From Bretschneidera sinensis (taxonomy: Eukaryota; Streptophyta; Magnoliopsida; Brassicales; Akaniaceae): 64,000 bases of DNA. Below are positions 11,450 to 23,130 of this stretch, piece after piece (within the stretch, counting starts at the first letter, position 1; each line of letters opens with the position of its first letter). Location: assembly GCA_023935145.1 (NCBI GenBank), contig CM043699.1:107191036-107255035 (forward strand). The letters run 5' to 3'. The notes beneath the pieces are model-generated. The model did not search any database and was not told the origin of the DNA. It saw only the letters and a program-made list of their open reading frames with translations. A program made the translations under genes and the position numbers.

Positions 11450-12989
11450 TGAGGATGCAGTTGAGTGTCGATGATATAGGAGTATTGATGGCAAATATGG
11501 TGATACAATCTTCTATTATTGATCATTTATTACAGATGTAGGGTAGAGATGAGGGGATAGAGAAGATCGGGCGAGAAGTGTTGAGTGGGAAGCCAACCGA
11601 ATTTAGAATTAAAAAAGATGGTATGATGGTATTGGGGCATAGAGTATGTGTTCCTAATGATGGGGAGATGAGAATGAGATACTAAGGGAGGCTCATAATT
11701 CTGTATATTCCATGCACCCGGGTAATAATAAGATGTACAGGGGGTTGAGACAGAATTATTGGTGGTCAGGGATGAAGAAGGATGTAGCATAATATATTTC
11801 AAGATGTTTGACTTGTTAACAGGTGAAGTCTGGGAATAAACATCCAATAAGTTTATTACAACCTCTTCCAGTACCTGAGTGGCCATGGGAAAATGTGATT
11901 ATGGATTTTGTCTCTGGTTTTCCCTGTACCCAGAGGGGGCATGATGTTGTGTGGGTTACAGTGGATAGACTTTCTAAGTCTTCACATTTTCTTATTATTA
12001 AAACTACCTGGAGTCCAAAAAAGTTAGCTGAGTTGTATATGGCAGAGATAGTAAAATTACATAAAGTACCATTGAGTATCGTATCAGATAGAGATTATAG
12101 ATTTACTTCTAGATTTTGGAGGGGTTTCCAAGAAGCTATGGGTACGCAATTGCAGTTTAGTACAACTTTTCATCTACAAATTGATGGGCAGACGGAGAGA
12201 ATCATTAGAATACTAGAAGATATGTTGAGGGCTAGTGTATTGAGTTTCTCAGCAAGCTGGGATGCTTATTTACCTTTGATCGAGTTTGCATACAATAATC
12301 AATATCAAACTAGTATTGGGATGGCACCCTTCGAGGCTTTATATGGTAGAAGGTGTAGAACTCCAGTATGCTGGGAAGAAGTTGGAGAAAGAAAGATATA
12401 TGGCCTAGAAATGATAGACTTGACTACTGAGAGGATCAAACTGGTTAGGGAGAACCTCAGAGCAGCCCAAAACAGACAGAAAGGATATACTAATAATAGA
12501 AGACGACCTCTCGAGTTCCAAGTTGGTGATTGGGTATTTTTGAAAATATCTTCGTGGGAGGGAGTGTTGAGATTTAAAAAGAAGGGAAAACTGAGCCCAA
12601 GATTTGTGGGGCCGTATGAGGTGATCGAGAGAATTGGACCAGTAGTATATCGTTTCGATTTGCCTCCATAATTAAAGCAATTACATAATTTGTTTAATGT
12701 GTCACTGTTGAGAAAGTACTTACACGATGAATCCCATAGTATCTCGAATTAGGCAATAGAATTTTAGGAAGATTTGACTTTTATGTAAGTACCGGTCTTA
12801 ATCCTAAACAGAAAAGAACCAGTCTTGCATAATAAAGTCATTCTTTTGATTCAAGTATTATGGCGGAACAAAGATGTCGAAGAAGTCACGTGGGAGCATG
12901 AAGCAAGAATGAAAAATGATTACCCCCAACTTTTTCTTGAATTAGGTAAGGAAATTCCAGGAACAAAATTTTTGTAAGGTGGGTAGAAT
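11450..12989 (+). pseudogene. gypsy integrase with chromodomain-like tail
   Basis: The HHCC finger region (H..H near 11688-11720, C..C near 11805-11818) has stops and a frameshift. The core at 11823-12671 is uninterrupted for 282 codons, with the D,D-35-E residues in MDFVSGFP, SDRDYRF and DGQTERII. Next come the GPF-type module (SPRFVGPYEVIERIG) and, after a stop at about 12669, a tail with VTWEHEARMKNDYP (12740-12975) resembling the chromodomain-like end of Tekay/Del elements. Such tails target insertion to chromatin. Conservation of the core contrasts with the decayed finger. Confidence 0.85.
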
Positions 12990-13051
12990 TGTAATACCCG
13001 TATTTGTAAAGTAAGGGTAAAGAAGTGCTTTAATAAATATGACATAGAGCT

Positions 13052-13115
<64 letters not shown>

Positions 13116-15081
13116 AAAAGTAAAATTTTTCATAAAACAATTTTTTTTAAAAAAAAAGTAAAGTAAAACGTGGCAGTAAGTGGCAGCACTTGTTGCCAAG
13201 TTAATTTGGTAGCCTTGCATGTGTAACAACAAGGCATCAATGTGGAGAATTTTGGGAGTGAAGGCAACTGGGTTTGCAATTTGCAATAGTAAGCTTTTAA
13301 GATTTTAGCTGCAACATTTTCTTTTATATATATATATATATATATATATGAAAACGTTAATTAACACTTATCAAATTTCGTTTAATTTCCTTCAAATGAC
13401 TTGTTTTCTTTAAACACTTGGGGACCCAAAGAAAAGTTGAAAGAGAAAATTTTTGAAGGGGTCTACGAGGGAATTTTATAGAGAGTTATGAGAAATTATC
13501 AGAAAAATAGAAGGTAATAATGTAATGTTTATTTTTGAATTTTTTAGCATATATGAAATTTTCTGGAATTCAAAATAGGAATTTCCAAAGGGTGTGGCTT
13601 ATGAAGAATTGAAGAATAAATCAAAAAAAAATAGTATAAATATTATGTCATGTGTTGACAATCAGCAACAATGAGAAATTGCTTAGAGGAACAGGAAAGG
13701 CAATGAGGTGATCCACGAGTAGCTTTAAGTGCTACGTGGTGAGTTAAATTTACTTTAAGTAATCTAAATAAAATGAAATATCTAGTGATAATATTAAATA
13801 AATTATTAGCTTATACTTTGGTGGTAGAAAAAATTTTGATTGATAGGTATAATATGAATTTTGGACATGTAGAAAATTATTAGGTGAGAAACAATATTTT
13901 TGGCATAGTAAATTGATTTAAAAATAAAAGTGATAAGTGAAATTCTTGATGAAATGGTTGATGTTTTGATATGAATTATGAGGAGATGAAATTTAGTGGA
14001 TCTTGACAAGCTATGATGGATGATTTGATGTGATATATGATGAGAGGAAATTTAGTGAATTTTTTTTTTAAAAATAATTTGAGAATAATCAGGATAGCTA
14101 GTTCAAATGTCTGAATACATGCTTGTTTTTATTTTATTATTTATATGCATATTCATATCAGTTTTCATATGCATCGGAATGAGAATAAAAGAATCGGGAA
14201 GGTAGCCGGTCTAAATGAAAATGAAAGAATAGGGAGGCAGTCGGTCTAATGAGAATAAAAGAACCGAGAAGGCAGCCAATCTAAATGAGAATAAAAGAAC
14301 CAGGAAGACAGCTGGTCTAAATGAGAATGAAAGAACTGGGAGGCAGCCGATCTGATGAGAATAAAAGAACTGGGGAGGCAGCTGGTCTAAATGAGAATGA
14401 AAGAACCGGGAGGGGGCCAGTCTAAGATAAAAACATGTCGACATGTGGGAAGATGTTTCCTAATAATAATTCATGCATTGCATCTATTTTATATGTTGAT
14501 TTTATTACTGAAATGTTGTGGATATTATGCATTTATTTTATTTGTAGATAAATGAGTCTCACAGAGAGACAATTACAGTGAGAAAAAGACATAGAAATAT
14601 GATGTGATAGTAATTATTTAAATGTTAGACTACATGCTATTATCCAATCATATGAGAAATAAATGATTAAATATTAAAGGGCTATTTATACAAACAGAAT
14701 ACTTTTAGTAAATTTAATTCACTGACCTTGTGAAGCTCGTCCCTCATTGCACAATGATTTCAGGTAACAGACATGACAAATAGTCTGGTGGGTTGATAGT
14801 CAGACAAAATCATTTCTGTAAGCCACATATGTGTCAATATCCTCAGACAAATGAGAAAATGAAATAAAAATTTTATTTGTAAATATTCATGCATTTTATG
14901 TTGTATATTATGTTAAATTAATATCAGATTGATGTGCCTCCCCTATTAAGGGTTGAGGATTATAGTAAAGATTTCTGTTAGTATTATTATTTTTTTATTG
15001 TTGCATATATGTGTCGTGTTGGGATTTTCAAAATATGATGACACCATCTCGGGGGTGGCTAACCCAGGATGGGTCGTTATA
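12990..15081 (+). repeat. gypsy 3' LTR (complete, 2092 bp)
   Basis: It starts TGTAATACCC just after a purine-rich stretch (aaggtgggtagaat) and ends GGGTCGTTATA; the 5' LTR has GGGTCGTTACA, so the last C is mutated. It contains a long (TA)n run at 13058-13112 and a second at 13324-13350, missing from the truncated 5' copy. Seven copies of the 34-36-bp repeat lie at about 14180-14426. No target duplication can be checked because the left end is outside the window. Confidence 0.87.
14180..14426 (+). repeat. 34-36-bp tandem repeat, seven copies, in gypsy 3' LTR
   Basis: Units alternate between about 36 and 34 bp, each with the core AGAATAAAAGAACCGGGA followed by a GGCAGCCGGTCTAA-like end. The 5' LTR has only three units at 7249-7351. 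The last unit, with GAGGGGGCC, is the same in both LTRs. Confidence 0.85.
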
Positions 15082-15082
15082 G

Positions 15083-16246
15083 CTAGATGCTCGAGATAGC
15101 CTGGAGTAGATCATCGTACCCAGCCTGACCAATACTAGAACCACCATGCTGTGGTGCTCGGTCATCAGTGTCTATAGTAGTGGGAGGGGCTACATCCCCA
15201 GGAACCTCGTCATCCTCTTTTCTGCTATCACCCTCTCTAATCCTTATGTTCTTCTCGGCCTTGGAGTTGATCAAACCATCGTGGATGGTGCACCCCATCT
15301 TTTACAGAGAAGAGACGTTGATGATGTCCTTAGGGCCGATGTCCTGAGCCTCAGAGACGGGAAGGGGAACTCGAAAATGCTGGAGGATGAGGGTAACGAG
15401 CATCCCATAGGGAAGGCACTAGGAGTCACTAGATTCACCGTTGATCATGTTGACGAGCAATATGAGGTAGATATTGAAGTGGTTTCCAGTTTTAAAACAC
15501 CAAATCAATACGATGTCTATCTTCAAGAGATAGCCCTGACTCCCAAGTCGTGGATAGATGGTCCAACTCACGATGAGATTGAACATCTTCGAATTGAAGG
15601 GTATGCCACTACATGTGTGAAATGTAATGGGCCGAAAGATGTAGTTAAGGTCTCCTCTAACGATCTAGTATGCCTTCTAGCAGTCGAAGTTATCCGGCCA
15701 TCCGTCCAGACTCAATTGAATCTCTTCTACTGGGATTTTTAACGTGCTCACTGGGAGGTCAGTGTTCACCTCAAACTCCATGCCCATCACACTGGTTATG
15801 AAATGAATAGCCAGTGGACTAGGTTTCACAAAGTTCGTGTAGAACTGGTGAATCAGGCGTGGGTAGTACTTTTGGTGAATCTTGATAAGTGGTGTCAAGT
15901 ACACTGCCTCAAAAGGAGGTAATATGTCAAAATTTGTATGATAAATAGAATCGAAGTCAACGAATCTACCTATCATGATCTTATCATTTTAAATGACGAA
16001 ATTATACCTTTCTTTGGTGGCTGGACTCCAGAAGAGTGAGTTGTCGAGCTCGATCCTCGCTTTTTTGCTCAAGGATCTCGCCAAGCCTTTCCCTTTGGTA
16101 CCTGGTGCCGTTGATTTCTTGGATCGTGGCCTTGTAGGTGCGTAAGGTCCTCCAATGGTGGTTTTGATCCATATTCTCTCAAACATTTTGAAAATTTGTG
16201 CTTTTAGGGAGATTTGAGAGATTTTTGGGAAAAACAGAACTTTCAA
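15083..16246 (-). pseudogene. copia-2 3' accessory ORF (plant transposon protein type)
   Basis: One reading frame of about 388 codons runs from the ATG at 16246 to a TAG at 15083, interrupted by five in-frame stops (about 15986, 15677, 15666, 15418 and 15304). A basic, Ser/Thr/Lys-rich N-terminus is followed by stretches such as LIHQFYTNFVKP, LPYGMLVTLILQHF and an acidic tail. By pattern it resembles the family annotated as putative plant transposon protein domain, found after pol in SIRE/Maximus-type elements; that is from memory of the family. Its function is not known. It lies 488 bp after the pol stop and has its own apparent promoter. The gypsy insertion abuts the stop codon. Confidence 0.7.
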
Positions 16247-16400
16247 CCTTGGAAAGTTGAAATGAAGGTGATAGGGGATGAGATTAAGGTTTCTATGGAG
16301 TGTTTTTATAAGATTGTGGATAGAAATTGGAGATTTTCTAGAGCAGAGAAAGCTTCAAGGTTTTGAAAATGGCATATAATTTTTGAAAAACTGAAGCGAC

Positions 16401-16595
16401 TATTTATAAGATCGCGATACCAGTCGACTAGGTTAGGTCACCAGTCGATTAGGTCCTTCACTGATTTGGGAATTTTTGTCATACTAGTCAAATGGGTCGG
16501 GACACCAGTCGACTGGGTAAACTAGTAGAGATATACCAGTCGACAAGGTAACCTGACAGAGATATACCAGTCTACTGGGTCCCTAGTCGACTGGG
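16401..16595 (-). promoter_or_regulatory. Internal palindrome cluster and TATA box upstream of accessory ORF
   Basis: About seven copies of the CCAGTCGACTGG-like motif lie between the pol stop (16734) and the accessory ORF (ATG 16246). On the minus strand they are followed by TATAAATA at 16408-16401, 155 bp before the ATG. This repeats the order seen in the LTR U3. It is probably a separate promoter for the accessory ORF; transcription evidence is lacking. Confidence 0.55.
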
Positions 16596-16733
16596 TCCTT
16601 AAATTAAAGCTCTAGCTTAGAGTTTTAGCACGAATTTTGTTGATCTATGCCATCTTGAGTGAGGGGAATATTAAATGAGATTTAATACTCATTCACTAGA
16701 TGTCAAATATGCATATGATGAATGATGATGCAA

Positions 16734-17709
16734 TCAAACATACAGTTTATCATAGTCTATTAATCTCATTGACAGTCTAATCTTATAAAAACTAGCTTCA
16801 CTTAAGGGTTTTGTAAGAATATTAGCTATTTGATCTTCTGAAAGAATGAATTCTAGTCTTATATCACCTTTTTTAGCATGATATCTTATGAAATGATGTC
16901 CAATTTCTATGTGTTTGGTTCCAGAATGTTGAATAGGATTTTTGGTTAAGTTGATAGCACTGGTGTTATCACAATGAATTGGAATATCTTTAAAGTTTGT
17001 GCCATAGTCTTCTAGTTTTTGTTTTATCCACAACACTTGCACAACAACTTTCGGCTGCTACGTATTCCGCTTCGGTGGTTGATAGCGCAACCAAATTTTG
17101 TTTTTTGAAAAACCAAGAGGTTAGCATTGCACCTAAGAATTGGCATGTTCCACTAGTACTTTTTCTATCTAGCCTACACCTCGCAAAATCAGCATCTGAA
17201 TATCCTATAAGCCTAAAAGAGGAATCTCTAGAATACCATAATCCTAGGTTTTGAGTCCCCTGTAGATATCTAAGGATTCTTTTTACTGCAATCACATGTG
17301 ATTCCTTAGGATTAGCTTGAAATCTAGCACACATGCATACACTGAACATTGTATCGGGTCTACTTGCTATGCTTCTAAAAGTTTTAGTGTCTACACACTT
17401 ACCTCCTTCATCAAGGTCAAGTTTTGTAGAAGTGCTCATAGGAGAGCCAAGTGACTTTGAGCTTTCCATCCTAAACCTTTTTAGTAGGACCTTGGTGTAT
17501 TTTGTTTGATTGATGAAGATGCCTCCTTTAAATTGTTTGATTTGAAGTCCAAGAAAGTAGGTAAGCTCTCCCATCATGCTCATTTCAAATTTATCTTTAA
17601 TGTACTTAGCAAACTCTTGACACATAGATTCATTAGTAGCACCAAATATGGTATCATCAACATATATTTGGACTAGTAATGTGTCATTTTTGTGAAGAAG
17701 GTTGTGCAT
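16734..17709 (-). pseudogene. copia-2 RNase H and RT palm
   Basis: The frame 16990-17709 carries the RT palm with YVDD (QIYVDDTIFGA), LTYFLGLQIKQ and the RNase H start (GYSDADFA, LDRKSTSG, TEAEYVAA). A frameshift near 17040 moves the remainder to the frame 16734-17042, with DNTSAINLTKNP and the end DYDKL before the stop. A short deletion near 17368 removes the usual YRS.IG.LLYLT stretch. The RT part overlaps copy A of the tandem duplication. Confidence 0.87.
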
Positions 17710-19722
17710 ATTTTTCCTCTTATAAAATTATTTTCAATCAAAAACTTACATAGTCTTTCATACCATGCTCTTGGAGCTTTTTTCAACTCATATAGAGCTT
17801 TAGAAAGCTTGTAGACATGATTTAGAAGATTAGGATTTTCAAATCCAAGAGGTTGCTCAACAGATACCTCTTCTTCTATAAAGCCATTTAAAAATGTGCT
17901 TTTGACATCCATTTAAAATAACTTAAACTTGTCAAAGCATGCAAAGGCAATAACATTCGAATAGCTTCTAATCTTGCTATGGGAGCATAGGTCTTATCAA
18001 ATTCTATTCCTTCTTCTTGATTATAACCCTTAGCAACTAGTCGAGCCTTGTTCCTAGTTACTATTCCATTTTCATCCATCTTATTTCTAAACACCCATTT
18101 AGTTCCTGTTATAGTATGATTCTTTGGTCTATAAACTAGATTCCATACACTGTTTCTTTCAAGTTGATTTATTTCTTCTTGCATGGCATTTATCCAATCA
18201 ACATCCTTCTCGGCTTCTACAAACATCTTAGGTTCTATTTGAGATAGATAGGCTATATAATTGCAAATATTTCTAATAGAGGAACAAGTTATTACCCCTT
18301 GGGAAAGATTACCAATGACTTGATCGATTGGGTGATAATTTACATACCTCCAATCTTTGGAAAGACTATCCTCTTTTTGACTTGTAGATAGTTGGTCAAG
18401 TTTGAAAGCTTCTACCTCTTGATTTGTTTGAGGTGGGCTCTCCTTTGGGTCAACAATGAGAGTAGGTGTTTCTGTTCTTGGAATGAAATCTGCATCATCA
18501 TTGAAAGAAACTACTCTACTACTCATTGGGTTAGACTCATCAAAGGCTATATGTACGGATTCTTCTACCACTAGTAGAAGTGCTCATAGGAGAGCCAAGT
18601 GACTTTGAGCTTTCCATCCTAAACCTTTTTAGTAGGACCTTGGTGTATTTTGATTGATTGATGAAGATGCCTCCTTTAAATTGTTTGATTTGAAGTCCAA
18701 GAAAGTAGGTAAGCTTTCCCATCATGCTCATTTCAAATTTTTCTTTCATGTACTTAGCAAACTCTTGACACATAGATTCATTAGTAGCACCAAATATGGT
18801 ATCATCAACATATATTTGGACTAGTAATGTGTCATTTTTGTGAAGAAAGTTGTGCATATTTTTCCTCTTATAAAATTATTTTCAATCAAAAACTTACATA
18901 GTCTTTCATACCATGCTCTTGGAGCTTTTTTCAACTCATATAGAGCTTTAGAAAGCTTGTAGACATGATTTAGAAGATTAGGATTTTCAAATCCAAGAGG
19001 TTGCTCAACAAATACCTCTTCTTCTATAAAGCCATTTAAAAGGGAGCTTTTGACATCCATTTGAAATAACTTAAACTTGTCAAAGCATGCAAAGGCAATA
19101 ACATTCGAATAGCTTCTAATCTTGCTACGGGAGCATAGGTCTCATCAAATTATATTCCTTCTTCTTGATTATAACCCTTAGCAACTAGTCGAGCCTTGTT
19201 CCTAGTTACTATTCCATTTTCATCCATCTTATTTCTAAACACCCATTTAGTTCCTGTTATAGTATGATTCTTTGGTCTATAAACTAGATTCCATACATTG
19301 TTTCTTTCAAGTTGATTTATTTCTTCTTGCATGGCATTTATCCAATCAACATCATTCTCGGCTTCTACAAACGTCTTAGGTTCTATTTGAGATAGATAGG
19401 CTACATAATTGCAAATATTTCTAATAGATGAACAAGTTCTTACCCCTGGGGAAAGATTACCAATGACTTGATCGATTGGGTGATAGTTTACATACCTCCA
19501 ATCTTTGGGAAGACTATCATCTTTTTGACTTGTAGATAGTTGGTCAAGTTTGAAAGCTTCTACCTCTTGATTTGTTTGAGGTGGGCTCTCCTTTGGGTCA
19601 ACAATGAGAGTAGGTGTTTCTGTTCTTGGAATGAAATCTACATCATCATTGAAAGAAACTACTCTACTACTCATTGGGTTAGACTCGTCAAAGGCTATAT
19701 GTACGGATTCTTCTACCACTAG
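17427..19722. repeat. 1148-bp tandem duplication within copia-2 RT
   Basis: The segment 17427-18574 is repeated directly at 18575-19722 with a constant offset of 1148 bases. The copies differ at roughly two dozen positions, with no net indel. The junction falls in a shared short string (ctag/gtag), suggesting a microhomology-mediated or slippage event. Each copy contains the RT N-terminal region, GFIEEEV...PLGFENPNLL and the YVDD region. 1148 is not a multiple of three, so the frame is lost. Confidence 0.9.
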
Positions 19723-19902
19723 TGTTCTCTTATTGAAAACTCTATAAGCTTTACTAGAGGTTGAATATCCTAAGAATATCCCCTCATCAGTCTTTGAGTC
19801 AAATTTACCCAGGTTAGTTTTATTGTTATTTAGGATAAAGCATTTACAACCAAAAGCACGAAAAATAGGAGATATTAGGCTTTCTACCTTTCCATAATTC
19901 AT
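17673..19902 (-). pseudogene. copia-2 reverse transcriptase N-terminal part, duplicated
   Basis: Read right to left, 19150-19902 contains the post-integrase linker ([14 protein letters not shown]) and the RT entry (WNLVYRPKNH, GTKWVFRNK, RLVAKGYNQEEG). 18821-19060 has MDVKS.LLNGF to APRAWYERL. 18540-18857 reaches the YVDD palm. 17888-18571 and 17673-17912 then repeat this through the second copy of the duplication. Frameshifts separate the pieces. Copy A has a stop before its MDVK segment (TTTAAA for TTGAAA, 17913). Confidence 0.85.
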
Positions 19903-20640
19903 ATGAAGTTTTGTTAAGTATAAGCCTAATTAATATTCTGTTTAAGGTATAGCAAAAGGTGTTTACAGCTTTTGCCCAAAAGTATTTTGGCAAACTATTA
20001 AAGCATTGTTTTTGCAAATTCTTCAAGAACTCTATTTTTCCTCTCAACAACTCTATTTTGTTGAGGATTTCTAGGAACTGAAAAGTTGTGATCAATTCCA
20101 TTTTCATTACAAAATTTTGAAAGCTTTGGTTTTCAATTTTTTTCCATGATCACTTCTAATGCTTGAAATACAAATTCTTTTTTTCATTTTGAACATTTTT
20201 ACAAAATTTTTCAAATCCTTTGTAAGCTTAATCCTTGTAAGCAATAAAGATAACAAAAATATATCTTGAATATTCGTCAACAATAACAAGAGAATATTGA
20301 TGGCCACCTAGACTAATGGTACTTATTAGACCAAATAAGTTCATATGCAAAAGTTTCAATGATCTAGTAGTTGAGATTATATTTTTTGATTTAAAAGAAA
20401 TTCTAGTTTGTTTTCCCATTTGACAAGCATCACACACCTTGTCTTTTTCAAATTTGATTTACGGAAGTCCAATGACTAAATCTTTTCTTGAAATGATTTT
20501 AAGCAAATCCATATTCACATGACCAAGTCTTCTATGCCATAGCCATGAGTTTTCACTAAAAGCAGGAAAACATTGTTCGTTTTCTGAATGCAAGGATTTT
20601 AAATCAACTATATAGACATTTTCGTGTCTATGGCCAACAA
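19903..20640 (-). pseudogene. copia-2 integrase
   Basis: The HHCC finger is seen in WLWHRRLGHVN (about 20510-20545) and CDACQMGKQ (about 20415-20440). The core start, LLHMNLFGL, has Asn where copia-1 has the catalytic Asp (HIDLFGP), and the remainder (RSDHGKK, then the AEAVN region) is spread over three frames. The PQQNG..ERKN segment is damaged around 20030-20075. It is clearly more decayed than the copia-1 integrase. Confidence 0.82.
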
Positions 20641-20940
20641 ACTTGATCTTGTTACTCTTAATGTCTATAACTAGCCAATGAGAGGTTTCAAATATGACTT
20701 TGTTGCCTTTGTCACAAAGTTGGCTAATACTTAGTAAATTTGGCTTAAGGCCTTGCATATATAATGCATGATCAATGGTTGAGAAATCATTACCAACTTT
20801 TCCATGCCCGATGATCTTTATTTTTGTGTTGTCTCTAATGGTGACATGTCCACCATCTCTTAAAGTTAGCTCTTTGAATACACTTCGATCACTGGTCATA
20901 TGCTTTGAGCATCCACTATCAAGGTACCAACAGTTACCTT
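20640..20940 (-). pseudogene. copia-2 aspartic protease region
   Basis: WYLDSGCSKHMTSDRS is readable at about 20880-20930, with the D-S-G active site intact and the preceding Trp kept (a stop in copia-1). The frame continues through 20459-20899 to the integrase finger with only a stop at about 20460. This is the best preserved protease in the family here. Confidence 0.8.
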
Positions 20941-21001
20941 TTTCTTTGGTGTAGAGACATATCTATATCACACAAGGATACACAATTTCACTTTTAAGTA
21001 C

Positions 21002-23075
21002 CTAAAATTTCTTGGGTCCTTTAGGGTTAGTCTTAGAAAATATGGTTCCTTTAGAAACCCATACTTTCTTAACAATGTAAGGTGTTCTATATTCATAGAC
21101 ATGTTGATGATGCACAATCCTAGGATAATAGTTATTAAAATTTCTAGGATTTCTTAGTTGTGCATATCTATAGCTCCTTGAATTAGTATTCCTAGGATAC
21201 ATGTTTCTATTGTGAAGATTATGAATAGGCATGTCATTTCTAGGAAATGTATGAGGGTGATTTCTAGGATATATGCTTGCATTATTATGAACATGCATAT
21301 TATTTCTAGGATACATATGATGGTAATTCCTGGGATACGCATGTGTAGTGTGCAAGTTTTGAGTATATATATTATCTCCAGGATTCATATAGTGGTTAAT
21401 CCTAGGATGTGTATATGCATTTCTTGAATGATTATTCCTAGCATTTGTATTTCTTGAGTGAGCATACATATATGCATGAGTGTTTCTAGGATGCTTAATT
21501 CTTGTAGATGCATTTGAATTTAAATTCAAATTTTTAGACTTACTAGCATATATTGAGTGAGTACTTTTAACCTTGCCAGTAGTCTTGGAAGTAGAGGCTT
21601 CATTCACACATGTTGTTTTCATGAATAAGGTCTCTTTTGATTTTTGCGTGCCTAATGGAGAATAACCTAACCCGGATTTTCCTCCTCTTAATCTTTGGCA
21701 AGACAACACTTCATTTAGCTTTTCTTTTCTAGGCATAAGTCTTGATATAGTGCCATTCAATTTGATTATTTTCTTCTTTAAGTTTTCATTTTCATTTTTA
21801 AGAAAATCTTGAGAAGAATTATAAAGTAGGGAAGATAGTTTTTCTTTTTCTTCCTTTAAGCCTTCCATCTCTTTAGAAAGAGATGACACTTCCTTTTTAA
21901 GAATGGTGTTCCTAGAATCGAATTTCTTCAATTCTTCGTGCAATTCATTTATGACATCTATTAATTCTTCACTACTACTAACAATGTTATTATTAGAAGG
22001 GGAAAATTTTGATACGTTGTTTTCGTCATCAATTTCAATTAGACATAGGTTGGCAATCTTCTCATATCTGACCTCATTGTCCTAGAATTCTTCTTCTTCG
22101 TCATCACTCCAAGTGGTTGCAATCACAGCTTTGTTTTTGAAGCTCTTATATGGTTTACTTTTTGTTGTACAATTGGCCTTGATGTGACCGTGCTTCTTAC
22201 AACTATAACACACAAGTGGTTCCCTTTTTGAAGTGAGATCTTTTGTGTAAGGTTTCTTACTCTTCCTCAAGAATCTATGAAACATTTTGGTGCTTAGAGC
22301 TATCTCACCATCTTCTTCGCTGCTCTCCACTCCTTCTTCCGTTTCTTCCTCTTTGTTGCTCGTAGAGCTTTGAGAGCAATCACTTTTTTCTTCTTCTCAT
22401 CATCGTTGACAACGAGATTCATATCTTCTATATCGTATGTCAACAGTGATCCGAGAAGTGTTTCGACATCAAGTTTGTCGAGATCTTTGGCCTCCGTGAT
22501 GGCCATCTTCTTTGCTTTCCAAGTGGATAGCAAATACCTTAAGATTTTCCTTGTTAGTTTAAATTCCTCAATATTCCTACCAAGAAGCTTCAAACCGTTA
22601 ACAATAGTGGTGAAATGTGAGTGCATTTGAGAAATTATTTCGTTAGGAAACATTTTGACAGATTCATACTCGGACATTAGCATATAAATTTTTAATTTTT
22701 TACTTCACTAGTTCCTTTATATGTAACTTGCAATTTGTCCCAAATCTTCTTAGCCGAAACACAAGCAGAAATTGTGTTATATTCAAAAATATCTAAAGCA
22801 CAATGTAAGATACTTGTGGCTCTACTATTTAGAGACATCATTCTACAATCCTCTTCATTGAACTCAGTTTTAAGTTTAGGTATTGTATGATTGATTTCTC
22901 TAATAATTATTTCCTTTGTAGGAATTTTAGGTCATTCCTCAATGACTCTTCATAGATTGTAATCTTGTCATTCGACAAAGATTTTCATCATATTTTTCCA
23001 ATAGTTATAGTTGGAGCCATTGAACAAGGGAGGTCTAGTATAGGAATGCCCTTCGGAATAGCTATTTCATGCCAT
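21002..23075 (-). pseudogene. copia-2 gag
   Basis: The start is equivalent to copia-1 (ATG at 23073-23075), but the third codon is TGA (MA*NSYSEG), and further TGA stops follow in the N-terminus, including near 22971, 22955 and 22934. The UBN2-type domain is in 22300-22683. The zinc knuckle CYSCKKHGHIKANC (about 22168-22210) is intact. The 313-codon frame 21002-21943 holds a Glu/Lys-rich coiled-coil stretch and then the long His/Asn/Tyr/Arg-rich tract with repeated YPRN, HPRN and YHH units (21090-21500). Confidence 0.85.
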
Positions 23076-23130
23076 CGGATCAACTCAAGAATTTTAAGCC
23101 TGAAATTGAGAACGCTACTCTGATACCAAT

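Larger units (their letters stand above)
6588..15081 (+). mobile_element. Ty3/gypsy LTR retrotransposon, chromovirus-like (Tekay/Del type), nested
   Basis: This is a plus-strand gypsy element with 5' LTR remainder, primer binding site, gag, protease, RT, RNase H, integrase with chromodomain-like tail, and a complete 3' LTR. Integrase follows RT, the gypsy order. The 5' LTR begins at a point equivalent to base 13522 of the 3' LTR, because copia-1 inserted there. The right end abuts the interior of the copia-2 accessory ORF at 15082, so this element inserted into copia-2. Many stops and frameshifts occur in every domain. Lineage is judged from the C-terminal tail and LTR size. Confidence 0.9.

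Noticed and set aside
13050..13286. Open frame ending in a run of Tyr-Ile codons
   Set aside because: Translation of the (TA)n microsatellite in the gypsy 3' LTR.
15146..15742. 198-codon plus-strand open frame
   Set aside because: It is the mirror of the minus-strand accessory ORF of copia-2, whose family-like stretches are on the other strand; the plus translation resembles no family.
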